Below, one piece after another: positions 60,341-64,000 of a stretch of DNA of 64,000 nucleotides. Under the pieces are notes generated by a model, which saw only the letters and a program-made list of their open reading frames with translations, was not told the origin of the DNA and did not search any database. Made by a program: the position numbers and the translations under genes. The first letter of the stretch is position 1. Each line of letters begins with the position of its first letter. The DNA comes from Gorsachius magnificus (lineage: Eukaryota; Chordata; Aves; Pelecaniformes; Ardeidae): assembly GCA_034008185.1 (NCBI GenBank), contig CM067091.1, positions 8,349,799 to 8,413,798 on the forward strand, given 5' to 3'.

Positions 60341-63300
60341 TATGGCGAATGTCCCAAAGGAAGCTTCACTTGACAATGTCTCTTTCCTATACTTCCTAAC
60401 AGGGACACAGTAGGGTATGACCAACTCTGGAAAAATTTTGCTTATGTCTCAGGACAAGAATTATGATTATTTGCTGGGCTTCCACCCACCATGGGGAATT
60501 CTGGCTCGTGACATCACCCCATTGTTCCTGGGGTGCCAAGAACACGCTGGGATCCCGTCCTCTCAACAGTTAAAGTGCTTTCCTGTTTGCTCGTTCCTTG
60601 CTTCCAAACAGCGCATTTCATGAATGCTGCACGGGACGTCTCTTTTCTTGAGCTGTTTTGTCCCTTTCGTCATGTCTGCCTGGAACTCTTCACAATGAAG
60701 TGAACAACGTATTCCTACAGTCAGAAACAAAAGGGAAAAAATAACTGCAGGAGGCAAAGCCCACCTTTGGCATTTAGGACCTTGCGTACGCCTTTGTTCC
60801 TTCTTTGGAAGCTGTGTTTGTGCAGCGTGGACCCGTCCCTCTGCTCCAGCTGGTTGTTTTTCTTAATGATTTTAGTGTGGTGGTAATGCCAGGAGTCTTG
60901 GCCCTGGGAATCAGTGGCCCCTGTTCTTTATCAGGGGAACAGGGACAATTTCAGGAGCAGTGCAGCTTCTCTGTGTCTAGGAGGTCAAGGAGAACCACCA
61001 CTCCCAGTCCGAGCTGAACCCCCCAGCCCATAGCATGAAGGGAGATTGAACATTCACCCTAAATGAGTAACTACTCTTGAAACCACCATAGTTAGATACC
61101 AGAATAATGCTCAGTGGGGATGGCTGATGCTGAGACAGCTGTTTCACCCTTGGTCTGGACGTTCTTCTTTGCAAGCCTAAAGGCAAATGACTATTTAAAA
61201 GGTCTTTTTTTTTTTTTTTCATACAGAAATTCTGTAGCTCTGGACAAAGCTCTCAGAGCAGGGTCAGTTCAAAGCAGTCCTGGTCAATGCAATCCCAACT
61301 CCACCTCTTCTCTGTAGGGTTCATACATCCCTGCAACAAACGGAGACTTTCATCCATAGCCCCACATCCTTTAAGATCTTTGAAACGCTGGTGCCAAACA
61401 TCCACATGTGTGCTGGTCAGGTTTGTGCCTGCTCAACACAGTAGGGTATTTCCTGGAGAAAAAAACTAGTTCAAACTCCATTCAGTAGGCATATATGAAC
61501 AAGAGGGTGTAACGCTTACTCCCTTTTTTTGTGGCGGTGTAAATCTCTTGGGATTTATGAGAAATGAAGAAAACAACTGAGAAATCCTAGATGGAAGCTC
61601 TGGTTTGTAAAGCTGTTTTTGCACCTGGAATTAAAGGCATATACCTAGCAGATATCCGGGCACTTGTCTTCTTCCAGCAACACCTACAGACACTTAGATG
61701 TAGCTTCAGGCACTTCTTGGAAATGCAAGCTAAGTGACACAAAATGAGGCTGGTAAAGGAAATAGCTTGAACCCAGCTCTCCAAACCCTCAGGTTAACTT
61801 GAGACTCTTCTTCCTTCCTGGAGACATGAGAGGTCTTCATGGGACAAAGTTCTCTGCTGAGCCTTTCAGTAAGTGAGTCCTTATTCACATTACTGTGGCT
61901 CTGTATCATCTTTCATGCGAACTACTGGTAGCACCTTTTCTAAGAGCGAGCCCCTTCTTTAAGCAAAACTATGTCATTTATTCCCCAGCCTTTCCTCTGT
62001 GTAGGTAACTGCTGCTACGTTACCTTCCCCACGTTGAGGATATCTTCTTTCACCCTGCAGTGACCTGAATGAGGATCACAGAAACTGGAGCCAAGGGAGA
62101 TTTATTATATCATTGAACTGGCATCTGGAATGTCACATAGTATCTGAGCTCTGACATAACTCTGAAACTTGGCACAGCTGGAATATGGGCTGTAACAGGT
62201 AATGCTGCTATTGCATTTCCCTATTTTCTTTTGAATGATTGTTGCACTGGTACAGAGGTTAAAAACTTCCCTCTACTTGTTAGCCTCTCACACTGAGGCT
62301 TTATTTTATCAGTTATATTTTTGTTTTCTTATTGTTTTAAAATAAAATTTTCACTGTTCCTGATTTTCTCTGCCTAACATGTCCTCTACCCTGCATTTTA
62401 GCTCCATTCTCAGATGTACATTTTTCATCTGCTCTGGCCTCCCGTGCCCCCTCACTTCATCCCCGCTCAGTAAATGCAGCTCCTGACAGGATCTGTGTTC
62501 TCATGTGCCATCGTAGTCGTCGTTTGTTGGTGAACAGAGCAATAATTTCCCCTGAGCATATTTTTGATCCCACTATGGGTCTCCCCCTGCACACATCTTC
62601 CACATGCATTTTGCATGAATACGGAGTGGGATCCACACTGCTGCTTGGTCTGAGTGAATGTTAAAGCCCGTTGTTGTTGTTTGCAGGAATGCGATCGTAA
62701 CCTGTTCTACTTCCATGAGATGCTATGAGCAGAAGCTATTGCTCAGATGAAAGTAGTTTTCCATGCTCTGGCTCGCTGCAGTTTTCTTATTTCTCTTTCA
62801 ATTCCCCACGCACATTTTACACCTTGCATGAGACCTCCCACTGATTTACTGTAATTGCCATCATCTTGCATCTGTTCAGGACAACTGTGCAATAAAACCT
62901 TAAACTGTTCATTGTAAACAAATAAAAATACACTCCCTTTCCTAAGAAGCCTTTAAAAACATCTTGAGAAAGTCAAGTGCAGCCGTTCTGTCTTGGCTTC
63001 TCTAACCTGCGCGCCTCTCCTTGGCTTATTCTACTCCCAAGATTTACCCCAGGTTTGTGAAGCCAGGAGCTGCCTCTTTGAGCCGGAGTGGTGGCCCAGG
63101 GGATGCGGGGTGCCTAGAAGCTGTTACCCAGCCCTGTTGTGGTCAGTACCCAACGCTTCGCCAGAGGACAGTGTCCCATTTCTGCATGGCACACCTGATG
63201 GGCAGTATGAAGCCGCTTTGCCTGTTTTCTTGCACATGCCAGGAGGTGATTTCTGGATTTTACATCCTTTGTACCCTCAGAATGTGCAGATAAGTGTCAA

Positions 63301-63529
63301 GCATGCCATCATGAACGCTGAAGCAAAACCAGTCAGTTGCCGGACAGTTTTATGGCAAGAAATTTTAATTGCTCAACCTAGCAAAAGACTTTGGACTGAT
63401 TTCATGAAAAAAGAGGGAGGGAGAAGGCAGGGGCTGTCATTTAACAGTTGCGTTGTCTTGAACCAAGCAATAATATTACTCGAAATTTAACTCGTCCTGA
63501 ATTCTACCCGCTTTACCCAGGTTAAATCA
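60341..63529. other. Intergenic sequence before the terminal CpG island
   Basis: Unique, mostly AT-moderate sequence. An open frame runs over about 62993-63490 but begins with a non-ATG codon and shows no domain. I see no repeat or RNA gene. Confidence 0.5.
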
Positions 63530-64000
63530 GCTTTCCCCTGCAGAGCGGGTTACCCCGTCGCTTCAGTGGCTCGGTTTTCGCCGTGCCTGGAGGAGCAGCG
63601 CGGCGCGGCCCGCGGGACGCTCTGCGGGGAAGCACCCGGGGCCGGGGCCAGGCCCCACGCGTGGCGCAGGCGGCGGGGGGTGGGGGGTGCTCCCACGGCG
63701 GCGCGCGCTGCCCGCACCCCTCCCGCTCCATCTGCCGGCGGCGGCCGCACACTGCTGCGAACCTCCCGCCGTCACCTGCTGCCACGGGACCCCCGCCCCG
63801 GCCGCGCCGCAGGGGCCAGCAGCAGCTCCCACTCGTGGCCCCCCACGGGGTACAAACGCCGCGCGCACGGTGCCGGGCGTCCCCCCCGGGGCATCCGCCC
63901 GCCGCCACCCCCCGGCAACTTTCTCCCCGCACCGGGCGGGGGCCCACGCGTGTCCCGCGGGGCGGGGGCGGGGCCCTGCGGGGAGGGAAGGGAAGGGGGG
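63530..64000. promoter_or_regulatory. CpG island, probable promoter or first exon of a neighbouring gene (cut by the window end)
   Basis: GC content and CpG frequency rise abruptly after about 63540: CGCGGCGCGGCCCGCGGG, GGCGGCGGCCGCAC, and GGGGCGGGGGCGGGGCC at 63959-63976, which holds overlapping Sp1-type boxes. Two CACGCGTG palindromes lie at 63656 and 63945. Minus-strand frames across it (63522-63947) are Arg/Ala/Pro/Gly-rich, as expected by chance in such sequence. I cannot tell the transcription direction or the gene. Synteny from mammals would suggest EDN2 or a neighbour, but nothing coding supports this. Confidence 0.75.

Noticed and set aside
62993..63490. 165-codon frame next to the CpG island
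   Set aside because: It begins at TTG and has no recognisable family. Proximity to the island alone is not enough to call a gene.
63522..63947. 141-codon Arg/Ala/Gly/Pro-rich minus-strand ORF
   Set aside because: Expected by chance in a CpG island. No conserved motif.
1..64000. CRISPR arrays, bacterial operons, tRNA/rRNA genes, endogenous retroviral gag/pol
   Set aside because: No regularly spaced repeats, no prokaryotic gene organisation, no complete tRNA fold, and no retroviral motifs were seen on either strand.

Overview
This 64 kb window is vertebrate nuclear DNA, almost certainly from a bird. The evidence is spliced coding exons with GT-AG borders, low repeat density, and several CR1 LINE copies that end in the sauropsid tail ATTCTATG(ATTCTATG). 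One protein-coding gene is recognisable with confidence: the 3' end of HIVEP3 (Schnurri-3/KRC, a large ZAS-family zinc-finger transcription regulator), on the + strand.

Layout: positions 1-8889 are the 3' part of an HIVEP3 intron, holding a ~0.9 kb antisense CR1 and an old tRNA-derived SINE. Exon 8890-8988 (99 nt) encodes the histidine half of the last C2H2 finger of the C-terminal ZAS domain. A 7.4 kb intron follows. Exon 16428-17488 encodes an acidic block and a regular Ser-Pro-x-Arg hexapeptide array. A 2.9 kb intron with two CR1 pieces follows. The last exon starts at 20363 and encodes 297 residues, with the stop codon TAA at 21254-21256. The three exons join in frame (phases 1/1, 1/0, 0) and give about 684 C-terminal residues. 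A long, AT-rich 3' UTR probably runs to about 26.8 kb, with AATAAA signals at 24938, 25235, 26133, 26164 and 26776.

From about 26.8 to 63.5 kb I find no convincing gene. This stretch contains two CR1 fragments, two more copies of the SINE-like family, simple repeats including a run of 27 G, and a few TATA-like or enhancer-like stretches. The final ~470 bp (63530-64000) is a CpG-island-like block with Sp1-type boxes, probably the promoter or first exon of a neighbouring gene that continues outside the window. In mammals the gene just downstream of HIVEP3 is EDN2, but I could not find its mature-peptide cysteine pattern here.

The most interesting sequence-level observations are: the uninterrupted 15-unit SPxRxL hexapeptide array in HIVEP3, whose Ser-Pro codons differ from unit to unit; an in-frame-skippable zinc-finger exon; a NAGNAG acceptor at the last exon; a dispersed tRNA-derived SINE family; and paired CACGCGTG palindromes in the terminal CpG island. 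I found no bacterial-type system, CRISPR array, or endogenous retrovirus.
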